Notes under the pieces: model-generated
Database searches by the model: none
Told to the model about the DNA's origin: nothing
Seen by the model: the letters and a program-made list of their open reading frames with translations, nothing else
Assembly: GCA_009801085.1 (NCBI GenBank)
Contig: VNWV01000006.1
Span: 992,001-1,056,000 of the forward strand
Length of the DNA stretch: 64,000 nucleotides
Source of the DNA: Lasiodiplodia sp. COLG20
Lineage: Eukaryota > Ascomycota > Dothideomycetes > Botryosphaeriales > Botryosphaeriaceae
Direction: 5' to 3'
Position numbers and translations under genes: made by a program
In this document: positions 11,307 to 22,603 of the stretch, one piece after another
Numbering within the stretch: the first letter of the stretch is position 1
Layout of the letters: each line of letters opens with the position of its first letter

Positions 11307-12263
11307 TATTGCGGTGGATGGCGGAGCTTGAAGCTTCGCGTCCGGTCGGATGGGAGACGTGGGTGTCGCCAGGTAGGATGTGCGTGGACGACGGTCGGGT
11401 GGAAGATTTGGCGGAAGGAAGTGGGCGCTAGTGCGTCTTGGCACGTCGATCATCCGCCTTTGGTCATTCGGAATAGTCGTGGCCGCTGGAAAACACCAAA
11501 AGCGATTCCGCAATGTCAGAACGAGCCTCCTATGATGGTGCGCGATCCTTGCTTTGGGGCGCACAAATATTATCGGAGCAGTTGCTTGGAATTTTTACAT
11601 CTTGCTTTCGTTCGTGTCCAGCAGTTTGAGAGATTACATTTCAGTGAAGAGGTTTGGGCCATGACATCTATTTCTACGAGCATCTGAGCTAATATCATGG
11701 GTTAAAGTGATTCTCCCCGTAAATCCAGAAACAAAAAGAAACAGAAAATGAGAACAGATCTAGTCACTAGTTTCCACACTATATTTGAATACTGTTTCTT
11801 ACATACATTACTATGAAGGAATTTTCTTTGGAACCTACTGTGGTGCCGACCACGATTTGAGCCACCGATAGCTTTCGCAACTTTGCTATCGTTGCTTTCC
11901 ACTTCTCTACTTATTGCATCCTCGTTTTCCTTCTTGTCTTGCTGCCTTTACTGAAGAAGTACCTGCCAGGTTAGCATGATTTGGCCGTGGCAGGTCATCG
12001 GCTGTAGCTGAAGAGGAATTCGCCTTATTAATGGAAGACTGTATGTGTCATATTCGCCTAATAGTGCTGCCTGGCTTGTTGTTCTGGGTCCATTTCCGCC
12101 ACATTGGTGCCAGCCATTCTGCAATGGTAACCTATAGAGACACTTACCAACCAATTAGTCATCGGGGATGTTCGTCAAGTATTCACATGTTAGGGGTGTG
12201 AGATTGGGGTGATTAAAAGCGCTGGGAATTCAAGCCGAGACTAATGTGTACAGAGTGGGCGCT
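11307..12263. other. Gene-free, AT-rich intergenic
   Basis: Promoter of the Reb1-like gene followed by AT-rich sequence (about 11560-12180) with no supportable coding frame. Its TpA-rich, degenerate look resembles old mutated repeat DNA, but I recognise no element in it. Confidence 0.5.
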
Positions 12264-12335
12264 GCAGCCGATGGCTAGCGCGAAGAATAGTAGGGCCCTG
12301 CAACATAGCGTAAGTATGCCTCTGTCTTTTTCTCT

Positions 12336-12369
12336 AAAAAAAAAAAAAGAAAGAAAGAAAGAAAGAAAT
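12336..12369. repeat. Poly-A / GAAA microsatellite
   Basis: A 13-base A run followed by five GAAA-type units, inside copy A. The equivalent place in copy C is a T9/A9 mini-palindrome, so the A/T-rich spacer is variable between copies. Confidence 0.85.
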
Positions 12370-12385
12370 AGAACAAATACGGGTC

Positions 12386-12456
12386 GTTGAAGCTATCGTC
12401 CGGACATGAATGTATAATTATTAATTCCACATCTACATCCGGACGATAGCTTCAAC
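12386..12456. repeat. 71-bp hairpin core, copy A
   Basis: Arms GTTGAAGCTATCGTCCGGA (12386-12404) and TCCGGACGATAGCTTCAAC (12438-12456) are perfect 19-bp complements. Pairing continues outward with one mismatch (GGGTC/TACCC) and imperfectly inward around an AT-rich loop. Confidence 0.9.
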
Positions 12457-12498
12457 TACCCATGACATGAGCAAAAATCCAGGCTAGCCATCGGCTGC

Positions 12499-12688
12499 AA
12501 GAGGGGACTGTATGCCTCAGCTCTCCTTTCTTTTTTTCCCCCCACAATGAGAAAAGAACATGTATGGGCAGTTGAAGCTATCGTCCGGGCGTGAATGTAT
12601 AATTATTAATTCCACATTTAAATCCGGATGATAGCTTCGACTACACATGGTATGAGCAAAAAATGAATTCACGCCAGCAGTCAGCTTA
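12499..12688 (+). mobile_element. Hairpin MITE-like element, copy B (left end truncated)
   Basis: Follows copy A directly. It has the TATGCCTC block (12511-12518), a T/C-rich spacer, the 71-bp core (12571-12641) and a degenerate right end (CGCCAGCAGTCAGCTTAC). Its own left terminal repeat is missing, as if A inserted into or replaced it. The loop is identical to that of A over more than 20 bases, so A and B are the closest pair. Confidence 0.62.
12571..12641. repeat. 71-bp hairpin core, copy B
   Basis: Left arm GTTGAAGCTATCGTCCGG and right arm CCGGATGATAGCTTCGAC pair with two mismatches. One mismatch is a CpG to TpG change relative to copy A, typical of mutation after duplication. Confidence 0.85.
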
Positions 12689-13415
12689 CCCCCCTGTAAG
12701 TCGAGCTGCACTTTGATCATCAAGCGTAACACGACGCGTAACAGTTGCGCAAATATAACTACAACAACCATAATAAGGCACCCGCGGAGATGTCAGCAGG
12801 TGATAGTATCGCAGCGCTGCACTAAGAAATCTTCGAGTCTTACTGACCTTCCACCCAAAGTCCGCCTTGCAGCTCTAGTCCTAATCTCGAGGGTAGTACA
12901 GATGTTTGCGTCCACTGCAGTGCGCCAGACGTGCATGGATCGTTCTCCACTCGCCATAAACTCTTTCAGCCGCCTCAAATATTTTCCGCGATTACTCGGC
13001 GGATAAGGCGCGTGGCGAGTGGAGAAGGCGGGACAGGTGCGGACTTCAGACCCTGGTGGGGGAGGCGCGAATCATAAGGCTAGCAGCCCAAAATGTGGCC
13101 CGAGCTCCCAAGTGGGCTGTGACGTTCGCAGTGGCAGATCCCCTTTCGTCGCACGTCTTGAACCTCCGAACAAAAACACGCTCCTATTTCAATCCCTCCT
13201 CGAGGATCGCCGAACTTCGTTCCGGCATACGTCGTTATTTCGCAAGCCCGCGCACGGCGCTCCCAGACCGTCGTTTGATTGCCTGAACCGGACGATTCCA
13301 GCTGACCGTAAATACTGCTGCCTCGACTTTTCGTAAACGTGGCAACACATCATCCACGCGTAGATACAGATCGCACACCTCACCAGCGAATCCGCCAGCA
13401 AAGCCATTCCCGATC
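12689..13415. other. Promoter region of SEC18
   Basis: 727 bases with no supportable gene. It contains the upstream region and 5' leader of SEC18. Confidence 0.45.
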
Positions 13416-15996
13416 ATGTTTAACCGTGGCAACCTCCCGTTCGGGAGCAGGCCTGACGCTGGAGCACCTCGGAGAGATGGATACGGACCGCCCCCCGGTC
13501 AGCAGCATCCGCCGCCCGGCTACGACCCCCGGCAAGGACCGCCGGGGGGTGGCTATCCTCCCGCGCAGCAGATGCCCGCGAGGAGACCGGCTCCCGGGCC
13601 GGCCCCTGGCGGTGGCGGCGGCGGCGGCGGTCGCCAGATCCAGCTGAAGCCCGTGAAGAGCCCCGGCGGAAACGCGTATGCTTTTGGTAATGTGTGAGTC
13701 CAATGCTCTGCGCTCGCAATCTATGGCCCGACCCTGACAAAGAACAGTGTTGCCGTCTCGCCTGCCGACTTTCCGCCCTCCCGCGACGGTCACGATATTT
13801 ACATTCTGGTCAATGGAAACTACGTGCTTTCCGCGAGGCCTACCGAGACCTGCAGGCCCGGCGAGATTGGCCTGACGGACAGGCAGCGTACGTGGGCAGG
13901 CGTCAGTCTCGGTCCCCACGACATCGTCGTGGTTCAGAATTACGACCATTTCGGCGAGGGCGGCGGCGCCTACCTGGCATCCGTGGACGTGGAAGTCGGC
14001 TTCGCCGGACGTAAGACCACGGAGGTGCCCTACGACCAGGACGAACTCGGCCAATTTTTCACGAGGAACTTTGAGAACCAAATTCTGGCGCCTGGCCAGC
14101 AGCTCCTCATGGACCACAAGAACATCCCTCTCACCCTCGTCATTCGCGCGGTCCGCCTCGCGGATCTGACGATGGAGAAGGCCAACACCGATACGCCGCC
14201 CATCTCGGACCCCCGCGCCCGCGGCATCCTGACCCGCCAGACCCAGGTCGATTTCTTCAAGAGCGCTCAGTCCGAGCTCAAACTCAAGGGCTCGTCTCGC
14301 AGGCCGGCGGCCAACTCGATCGTGCAACCCGGCTTCAAGTTCGAAGACATGGGCATCGGCGGTCTGGACGAAGAGTTCAGCGCCATTTTCCGAAGAGCTT
14401 TCGCTTCCCGTATCTTCCCGCCCGGCCTCGTCGACAAGCTCGGCATCCAGCACATTCGCGGCATCCTGTTGCACGGCCCGCCCGGTACCGGAAAGACGCT
14501 GATCGCGCGCCAGATCGGCAAGATGCTCAATGCGAGGGAGCCCAAGGTTATCAACGGTCCCGAGGTGCTGAACAAGTTCGTCGGTCAGTCGGAAGAGAAC
14601 ATCCGTAAGTTGTTCGCCGACGCAGAGAAAGAGCAGAAGGAGAAGGGCGACGAGAGCGAGCTCCACATCATCATTTTCGACGAGTTGGATGCCGTCTGCA
14701 AGCAGAGAGGCAGCGGTGCCGGCGGTGGTACCGGCGTCGGCGATAGCGTCGTCAACCAGCTGCTGTCGAAGCTCGACGGTGTCGAGCAGCTGAACAACAT
14801 CCTCCTTATCGGCATGACCAACCGCATGGACATGATCGATGAGGCCCTCCTGCGTCCCGGGCGTCTCGAGCTGCACATGGAGATTTCCCTGCCCGATGAG
14901 CACGGCCGTCAGCAGATTCTAAACATTCACACGTCCAAGATGCGCAACAACGGGGTCTTGGAAGACGACGTCGACGTTGCCGAGCTAGCAAAGTTGACCA
15001 AGAACTACTCGGGTGCCGAGATTACCGGATTGGTCAAGGCGGCGTCGTCGTTCGCCTTCAGCAGGCACATCAAGGTGGGAACGATGGCGACCGTCCAGGA
15101 CGACGTTGTCAACATGAAGGTCAAGCGCGTGGACTTTCTGAATGCACTCGAGGAAGTGCGTCCCCTGTTCGGCGTTGCCGAAGAGGAGCTCGAGAGGTGC
15201 ATTAGGGGCGGCATAATTCACTTTTCGCCGACGATCAAGTCCATTTTGGACGAGGGCAATCTCTACATTAATCAAGTCCGGAAGGGCGGATCGCCGCTCC
15301 TGTCTGTCGTACTGCATGGCCCACCCGGAAGCGGCAAGACGGCGCTGGCGGCGGAACTGGCCATGAAGTCCGAATTCCCCTTCATCAAACTGATCAGTCC
15401 CGAGGACATGGTCGGGTACGGCGAGATGCAGAAGGTGCAGCTGCTGGACAAGACGTTCCGAGATGCTTACAAGAGCCCGATGAGCGTGGTGGTCATCGAC
15501 AACATCGAGCTGCTCGTTGATTGGGTGCCGATCGGACCGCGGTTCAGCAACACGGTTCTCGTAGCCCTGAAGGTGTTGCTCGGAAAGCAGCCACCAAAGG
15601 TACGTGACGCACGCGGGATTTTCATATGTTGTGTGTGTATTGCTGACGGCATGATTACAGGGCCGGCGGCTGCTCATTCTCGCCACGACGACCGAGCGGT
15701 CGGTGCTGCAGCAGCTCGACCTGTTCAGCCGGTTCGACGCAGAGATCCCGGTGCCGAACGTCAACAGCCAGCACGAGCTGGAGTTCATCTTAGAAGAGTC
15801 GCGTGCGTTCCCGAGCAACGACCAGGTAGCGAGCGCGATCAGCGAGATCCAGTCCACGACTGGCAGTTCAGAGGTCGGGGTCGGAATCAAGAAGATTCTG
15901 ACGGGCATCGAGACGGCCAAGCAGGACCCGCAGGGCATGGCCGAACGGTTCGCAGCGGTCATGTCGCAGGCCATTGCGGCACGCTCGTTTGCATGA
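13416..15996 (+). CDS. SEC18: Vesicular-fusion ATPase Sec18/NSF
   Basis: Hexameric AAA+ ATPase that disassembles cis-SNARE complexes with Sec17/alpha-SNAP after membrane fusion, at ER, Golgi and endosomal membranes. Exons 13416-13693, 13748-15599 and 15661-15996 give 821 aa. Domain order: a Pro/Gly-rich N-terminal extension (about 80 residues, poly-Gly run), the N domain (VAVSPADF onward), D1 with Walker A GPPGTGKT near 336 and Walker B IIFDELDA near 401, then D2 with Walker A GPPGSGKT near 617 and the family's modified Walker B VVVIDNIE near 672. D2 lacks the usual DE pair, as expected of the NSF D2 oligomerisation domain. The sensor region is ILATTTERSVLQQL. The Pro/Gly-rich leader is longer than in yeast but usual for filamentous fungi. 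All motifs are intact. Confidence 0.97.
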
Positions 15997-17890
15997 ACGG
16001 AGATCGGAGATGGGACGGAAAGGGGGGGCAGGCAGGTAATGCACGGCATGCGTGCTGCAGGGCCGTTGGGATAGAAGATACGCAAGATCAATGGATGGCA
16101 GCGCTCGCAAACGCAGTGCAACGGTGCACCGGGTATCGAATTGACCACGCGATGCTCACATGGGCATGTTTTGACAGGTTGGCGGCCGGTCGCACAGCAT
16201 TGCTGCTGGGGCTGGACCTGAGTGCCGGGCAACACGCTTCTCTGGCGGGATGAGATGAGACGGCTGACGGACGGCTCCGTTTCATCTCCAGGCTGCTGGC
16301 TGCGACGCCCGTACGGGTGACGTTACCAGCGGCGTTTGCCCGTCTGCAGCAATCCGGAGGCGAAAAGGGAAAATCGTCGCTACGGACCCGTAGACGCGAC
16401 GGCGCTCCTATGGCGGCGTGCGGAGGAGGATCCCTGGGCCAGGCGCCGTTGGCCGCGACTCTGGCGAAACACAGCCCTAGCGCAAGGCCAGGCATGGGGA
16501 GGAGAGTCCAACGGGCGGCCTGCTGGAGCGCGCATCCGTCGATAGTGGGCGCGCGCTAGTTACAGGAAGCGCGACGCCGGATCGCGGCTCACCGCCATTC
16601 AGCGCGCGGCAGTGCCTGGCTAGCAGCGTGCGATCACGATGATGGTGGTGGTGATGTGGTGGTGAGCGACGGGCACGGCGGGGCAGCAGCGCTCGGGCGC
16701 CGGCGCGGTGGCATTGGCCGCCGATCCATGGAGGCAGCGCGCAGCGGGCTGCGGTCACGCCAGAGACGACGGCTGCGGGCGTGGGAATTGCGTGCAGGGA
16801 GCCGTGAGCACATGAGTTGCGCTGGATGCGCGCTGCAGTCAGGCAGCAGCGCTTCGGGCCTAGCCCAAGCGGATGACGCAGCTGTCGAGGGGAACGGTGC
16901 AAAATCATGTCAAGCCGCAGTCAATTGAGCCGTTCTCCCCACTCTGCGCCTCTGCCCGAGCATTTCTAGGGCTGCGCAGGGGGCCAATGGCCGCCGTCCA
17001 GGTCGCAGCGCCGTCCGGCTGCTCGTCCACTGCAGGCGTCGCGACAGTGACAACGCATCACCTTCTTACAGCGCAGCAGAGCAGCGCCGTCCTGCACCAC
17101 CCTCCACCATGCAGGCGCTCGCCGTTCTGCAGCTGCGCCAGCGCGAATTGGGCCGCCCGCCGCCCGCGCCCGCCGCCAACGCTTTTCTTCGCGCAGCCGC
17201 GGTGGACCATGATGCCGGCCATGCTTTCGCCCGGGCCCTTGGCGCCGCCTCAACCCACGACGTCCACCGAAGATGCCCGCCCGCGAACCCCAGCCGGACC
17301 CCTCCACCCACGCCGCAGCCAGCTCTGCCCGAGCCTAGTGCCGCTTGCTCTGCGCCCGATTGCCCGCCCGCGCGCTGATACGCCCCGGCGCCGCCGCAGA
17401 GCCTGACTCCTGCCAACCAAGCTCCGACCAAGCTGCCTGCTCTCTCTCTCTCTTTTCGCCACTGCCCCTTCCCTACCGGCATGCCCCGAGCTCAATGCCT
17501 CCAGTGCCCTCTGGGCTTCTGCTGCCGCGTCTGGCCGCGCCATTGCCCCCGGCCGCCATAGGATCCTGACCTAGCCTCGCTCTGCGCTGCCGGCGCTTTT
17601 CTAGACAAGGCCTGATCCCCAGTACCTCTCATGTCAGAGGAGGGATGCTGCGCCGGACGCGCGCGGAAAGAGAGCTTTTCATAGGCCGCTCCGTAGGACT
17701 GACCATGCAGCTCCATCACAGCCAACCCTTCGCACTAAGCGGGGCCCGCATGTGTGAATGATCACGGCTCACGGATCACCCCAATCACCTCCCGCCCACC
17801 TTGTCATGGTCGTCGACGGCATTGCGGGACGGCCGGCGGCGTGATGGTCTGGCTCTGGGCCGGGATGGCCCTTCCCCTCCGTCTGAAGGG
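15997..17890. other. GC-rich intergenic upstream of KXD1
   Basis: 1.9 kb of GC-rich sequence with overlapping open frames in several phases but no conserved-looking protein. It probably contains the SEC18 3' UTR and the KXD1 upstream region. I see no RNA gene. Confidence 0.5.
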
Positions 17891-17898
17891 TATAAAAA
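17891..17898 (+). promoter_or_regulatory. TATA box of KXD1
   Basis: TATAAAAA, 209 bases before the KXD1 ATG and followed by a long CT-rich tract (about 17935-17975), the usual arrangement around fungal transcription starts. Implies a 5' leader of roughly 150-170 nt. Inferred from position. Confidence 0.55.
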
Positions 17899-18099
17899 GG
17901 GCTCCATTGTGTGGTTTGGACGCATTCCTCTTGATTCTCTTTTTTTTCTCAAGCTCACTCTTCCCCCGTTTGCTGCCATTGCCCAGAGCACATCTTACCC
18001 GAGCATTGTCACTCTGTTCCAACAGGAAGCAAACACAGTCATCGATTGAACCCACTCTTCATCCTTGTCTTCGTACAACACCATCATCACCTTTCAATC

Positions 18100-18877
18100 A
18101 TGTCTTCCGGCTACTACTCGTACCCTGCCTACCACGCCGGTGGCTCCGCGCCCATCAACATGCCCCACAAGAGGCATGGCGCCGAGGCCTACTACCCTCC
18201 TCAGCAGACCGGCCACCATGGCCGTCTGTCCGTCTCCCCTCCTGAGCCCGCCGATTCCGTGACTACTGGCGGTCCTACTTCCTACGACCCCACTGCCACG
18301 GGATCCAGCAGCTACGCCGGCTCCGCGTCTGAGTACGAGGTTGGCGGCCGCGACAGCGCCGCCAGCGTCGACCTCATGGATTACATGGGTGAGCGCCTGA
18401 ACGGAGCATTCGACTCAACGCCTTTGGACCGCAGTCTGGCGAAGCAAGCGCAAACGTGAGTTTTGACCATTGTCTTTTCGAGCTTGAAAATCCCGGGGTG
18501 CAGAACCGGCAAAACCCGATCAATCGAGCGCGAGAAGAGACTCCCAGGACACAGGGAAAAAAAAAAGCTGACACGTCGGGCGCGCAGATCAGGAGAGCTC
18601 AACGCCAAGACGCGCGAACTGATGCAGCTGCAAGCCCTTGCCCGTGAGAGGCTTGCGGCGACTCAGAGGAATTTTGCCGACGGCATGAAGGCTGCAAAGG
18701 AGGTGCAGCGCGACCTCGAGTGGACGCAGAAGCGTGTCTCGTAAGTTGTGCTCGAATCGGAGAAAATAAGCGGTAACTGACTTTGGAACCAGCTCCATCA
18801 ACCAGCGCGCTGCCCGCAAATACCCCGACCAGTACAAGAGGGCGTCGGAGCGCTACCCCGCTCCCGTCGACTACTAA
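18100..18877 (+). CDS. KXD1: KxDL-domain protein (BLOC-1-related subunit KXD1)
   Basis: Small coiled-coil protein related to KXD1, a subunit of the BLOC-1-type complex that works in endosome-to-vacuole/lysosome-related traffic. Exons 18100-18455, 18588-18740 and 18793-18877 give 197 aa. The first 90 residues are Tyr/Ser/Pro-rich and probably disordered. The KxDL domain begins at STPLDRSLAKQAQTSGELN and runs through a long helix (LMQLQALARERLAATQRNF) to KEVQRDLEWTQKRVSSINQRA. The C-terminus KYPDQYKRASERYPAPVDY ends cleanly. Introns of 132 and 52 bp lie in the helical domain. The KxDL motif itself is relaxed here (QRDL). Start chosen as the first ATG after a TATA box and a CT-rich leader. Confidence 0.9.
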
Positions 18878-21007
18878 GCGTTCGGCCTTTTTTTTTTTTT
18901 TTTTCGTTTTTCCTGATTCCCCTTTCCTTCTCCTCGCTCGGCCAATAGACCTGGGACCTCGATACAACAAAAAGTAGCGTTGCTGTCGTTTTCGAACCAC
19001 TTACCGACACCCTCTGTACAAACACCACAAACTTCGAATTTCACGACACGACAATGATACCACGACGGCGATCGTCTTCAGACTCACTTCCACCTCTTCA
19101 TCTTCTCATTAGCAATCATTTCGCCTCCTCGAAACGGTACACCCGACGACGCGACGTCCGCCTTACGCTCAGGCACGCGCCGGCGGCCCCTGCATGAGGT
19201 TGCCTCACTCCCGACCGATCGGACGGGATCCACGTTGCATGCGCACAGCAGCGGCAGAGGCGGACATGGCGCGACAGTGGTCGACTCGAGGGGGTGCGGT
19301 TGCGTGGCTCGCCGTTTTGCTGCGGTCAGCCCTACAAGTCCGCACCCTGTCACTTTTTCTGCACGAAACGTCACAGCGGCTCGGTCCGCGCCCACATGGG
19401 CAATCTGCACGGCACGCTCCACAATCACACGGCACGTTTCTTCTCTTGACACGCAGGCGCACAAGCCAGCTCTTCCTCCCGCGCCCCCAGAGCCTAACCC
19501 CGCAGCTGCGGGCATTGCTTTTTCCTTTCCCGCGCGGCAAGAGGGCATTTTGTGCCGTCTGGCTCTGAAACGATCCGGGGGCATAGTCCCACGCCCCTAG
19601 ACGTGCCCGCGGGCAAGGCAACGGGCGCCGACCTTTTCTTTTTTGTGTGCGTGCGATTGACTGGGTGTCGTATTTTTACCTTGATTTCCATTTTGGCGGC
19701 AAATTGAATTCCGGTACGGCATTTTCCTACATCTGGTGGCTCTAGTCTCTCCCATGCCTTTGGATTCGATTTCCTACCTGACTTTCTCCGCGAGCGGCTA
19801 TCTCCGCGCTTTCTTTCCGCGTTTTTCCCGGGACCGTTAGGGAAACTGTCTGCTTACTATTCCGTACTTGTGCCATTTATGAATCCGTTATGCTCGTTTC
19901 CGCTTTCCCTCGACGTGGAAGGTGAATGATTGACCTGCTGTCCGCCACGCTTCATCTTTACTTTATGCACACGCGGCGTTGGGGCAGCCAGTCGTGACTT
20001 GCTTATGCAGAGGGACACTCTTCCCTCCTTGCCTCGAAGCCACCCTGGTCTCCGGGTCCTCAAATGGCCCAACCGGCAGCCATTTCCCGGTATCCGCTGA
20101 CTGACTAGGTTAGGTGAGTGGCTGTTGACGCCTGTTGGACCGGCCGGGGGGCACTTGAATGCCCGTCTACCCGTCTGGTGGGTCTCTCTCTTACTCAGTC
20201 GCCCTCGCTCCACTCCAGCCATCCACCCATCGGCTCGGGCGCGGTGGCACCCCAGGGCCACGATGGTAGCACAATCCAGACGTGAAACTCGCCGCCCTTC
20301 TGGTGTAACCACGCTCCAATAAGAACTGGATTCGGGGCGCGGGCGTTGCCTGATTGAGCGGCGGTGCACGCGGGGCAGAGCAGGTAATGTGACCGCGATG
20401 CGATGTGCGTGATGCGTGATATGTGTGATCTCCCTTGCATTGTGGAAGTGCCAGCCTCCAGTAGCATCCCTGCCCAGGACCCCCTGCCTGAGCGTCCCCC
20501 TTGTAGAGATGACCGCCATTCGTGGGATGCTGGGCACGGAGCGGGTTTGAGGTGCGGAACGGGCACCGAACAAGGATCGGTCGAGGGTGGCCGTTCTTAC
20601 CTGATATGGCAGTTTTGGGCTGAATCTAAAGGATGGGTGTGCTCGGGTTACCATGGATCTGGGAGAACGCCGGCGCGAGACGGTACGGGTCATGTTCGGA
20701 TGTGGCTGTGGGTGTGGGGTGAGTGGCTTGGAATGTGGATGAGTGCGTGCGTGGTGGTGTCCCGCGCGTCTTGGAAACGTCTGCGCGATGGGGGTGGCGC
20801 GCCATCACGTGTAAGACGGTGGTGGGTGTTGGGTCTCGTCTGTTCTGAATGCTTTCTTGATTGAGACTCGATCATCATCTAGCGTGAATGCCGTTCAATA
20901 ATTGAAGTAGACCTGAGTGTCACGATTTTTGGTGGGCGCGAGGAGCATCGTTGCAGAGTTCACAAGGGCCCAAGATAGAGATGGTGGTGAGCAAACGGAG
21001 GGGTATA
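18878..21007. other. Gene-free intergenic, KXD1 3' side
   Basis: 2.1 kb. It opens with a poly-T run (18888-18904) in the KXD1 3' UTR. The open frames here are phase-shifted, compositionally random-looking and not supported as genes. Confidence 0.5.
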
Positions 21008-21239
21008 GTAGCCGAAGGTCAGCGTTGGTTCGTTTTTCGCTCATGTCGTGGGCAGTTGAAGCCATCGTCCAGATGAGAATGCATGGTTTCGAATGCCACA
21101 CTTACATCTGGACGATGGCTCCAACTTCCCACTTATGCTTTTCTTTTTTTTTTAAAAAAAAAGAAAAAGCAAACGGAACTGAGGCATAGTTGAGCCATGT
21201 TCCTGGACTCTGCCATTCTTCATGCTAGCCTTCGGCGGC
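21008..21239 (-). mobile_element. Hairpin MITE-like element, copy C (inverted relative to A)
   Basis: Ends GTAGCCGAAGGTCAGC (21008-21023) and GCTAGCCTTCGGCGGC (21224-21239) are degenerate inverted repeats matching those of copy A. The TATGCCTC block is present on the minus strand (21181-21188), next to a T9/A9 palindrome (about 21146-21170). The 71-bp core is at 21055-21125. Non-coding. Confidence 0.7.
21055..21125. repeat. 71-bp hairpin core, copy C
   Basis: Arms of 21 bases (21055-21075 and 21105-21125) pair with one mismatch. Compared with copy A, GCTATC became GCCATC on the left while GATAGC became GATGGC on the right, and CCGG became CCAG while its partner became CTGG. Pairing is therefore kept by matched changes. 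Confidence 0.9.
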
Positions 21240-22042
21240 GGCACCGCTCTATGACGGCAGGCATTCCCGGCTGCTTCTCTTCACAACCTACACAAATCAG
21301 CGAGGTGACTCTCTTTAGCCGATACGGCGGATGCTACAATGCTATGTAATGCAAAGTGGCTTCTTATCTGATCAGACTCCTGGTGCCTTCTGTTTGCGAC
21401 GTGCGCTTTGTTCAATGGCGAAACCCGGACTGTCATCTTTGCCTCAATCGAATACACGTCTCTAGAAAAGACCGAGAATATCACATATGCATGTAGATGT
21501 GTGTATGGTGTAGTCGATGAAGCGTATAACTGCAACGTGGGTACTCGGTGGGCGGTTTTTGCTACTACTGACGCCCACATCCAGATCAAAAATTTCCTAC
21601 GTCTGGCCGCGAACAAGTGTTTATTGAATCTGTACTGAGTTTGCTAAGGCGTCGTTGGCTTGAAAGATCTACGTCCATCATCCAACGACTTTTTTTTTAA
21701 AAGAAAAAATCCAAAATCAATGACCAATGTTAGGGTATCCAGATACGCCAAGTCGATTGAGCCGCATTAGTAGCCAATGTTAATGTTTCCTAGAGACTGC
21801 CACCAATTCAGTATAGCAGTTGGTGTTTTTGCTGCAATCCTGGAATGCAGGCTCACCTCTTCAAGTACCAATCGTTGAGCCTCCCGTTTTCGAAGTTGTG
21901 CATTTTTCTGTACGGTCGAGCGTGATCATCATCAGATGAAGCCTCGGGCGAGATCATTAGATGGAGCCTGATACACGCGACCGCGACGAAATGCTGCGGA
22001 ATCACACGCGATATGACTTCCTACTTGATCCAACGGCTTGAA
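21240..22042. other. Gene-free intergenic
   Basis: 800 bases, moderately AT-rich, with one small poly-T/poly-A palindrome near 21691-21708. No supportable gene. Confidence 0.5.
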
Positions 22043-22603
22043 TCACGAACGGCTAGCCAATAAGGTGCTCCACGGGTCCTCGACGAAGCTCGGCAGAAAG
22101 TATCCACCGTGGCTGCTGGAAGCTTCGTCGTTGGGACGAACCGGCGGTACAGGAAGTGACTTGGCGTAGGCAAGAACTTCGGACAGACCAGAGGCGGGCG
22201 GAGCTTCTTGATCCTTCTTCAGCTTCTTCCAGTACTTCCTGGCATCGCTCGCCTTCATGCCTGCGGTCGGGTCGGCGGCATCTGAGCTGGGATCCTGATT
22301 CGCCGAGGTGGCGGCGAGCGGTGTGGACGTCGCGTCCGGGGCTGCACCTGCAGGATTTGCGACCTCTTGAGCGGAGGAGCTTGCCTCAGGCGTGCCGCTA
22401 TCGTCGCTCTTGCGGCGGACCCCCAAAGGCACCGAGTTGCTGCCAGAGGCGTCGGGATTGAAGGAATTGCAGTTGAATTCGGTAAAGGCCTCGTCGACCC
22501 TACGCTTCCTGGTGGGGCCGTTGCCGGCACCAAATCCGGTGAGACCCAGCGTCGCGTACATAGCGCGGGCGGGATCCATGCTCGAGTTGGGCTCGGTGGC
22601 CAT
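22043..22603 (-). CDS. Uncharacterised small protein, probably conserved in ascomycetes
   Basis: Single-exon frame of 186 aa starting MATEPNSSMDPARAMYATLGLTGFG. Features visible: a short N-terminal block (ARAMYATLGLTGFG), a basic stretch KRR next to a putative nuclear signal (TRKRRVDEAF), a Ser/Ala-rich middle that is likely disordered, a short Lys-rich helix (DARKYWKKLKKDQEA), and a C-terminal block YFLPSFVEDPWSTL. The two terminal blocks look like conserved short motifs around a variable linker, but I cannot name the family. No signal peptide or membrane segment. It shares a 387-bp divergent promoter with the BRE4-like gene. Confidence 0.7.
   Translation of the reverse strand: MATEPNSSMDPARAMYATLGLTGFGAGNGPTRKRRVDEAFTEFNCNSFNPDASGSNSVPLGVRRKSDDSGTPEASSSAQEVANPAGAAPDATSTPLAATSANQDPSSDAADPTAGMKASDARKYWKKLKKDQEAPPASGLSEVLAYAKSLPVPPVRPNDEASSSHGGYFLPSFVEDPWSTLLASRS

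Larger units (their letters stand above)
12264..12498 (+). mobile_element. Hairpin MITE-like element, copy A
   Basis: Bounded by perfect 16-bp terminal inverted repeats, GCAGCCGATGGCTAGC (12264-12279) and GCTAGCCATCGGCTGC (12483-12498). Inside are a shared TATGCCTC block (12315-12322), an A-rich microsatellite, and the 71-bp hairpin core at 12386-12456. Non-coding. Copies B, C and D share all of these landmarks in the same order. No clear target-site duplication is visible. The family is unnamed to me. Confidence 0.72.

Noticed and set aside
12264..12688. tRNA or snoRNA gene in the hairpin region
   Set aside because: No cloverleaf, no A/B box, no C/D or H/ACA box; the structure is a single long stem-loop.
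13380..14903. Long open frame antisense to SEC18 (over 500 codons)
   Set aside because: Shadow of a GC-rich coding exon; the sense strand carries all NSF motifs, and the antisense product has no recognisable domain.
15997..16253. Extension of the SEC18 frame beyond its stop
   Set aside because: Arises only by reading through the last intron in another phase; the spliced form ends at 15996 with the conserved C-terminus.
19857..20693. 278-codon minus-strand frame downstream of KXD1
   Set aside because: Random-looking Arg/Ser/Pro composition, no domain, no splicing that extends it.
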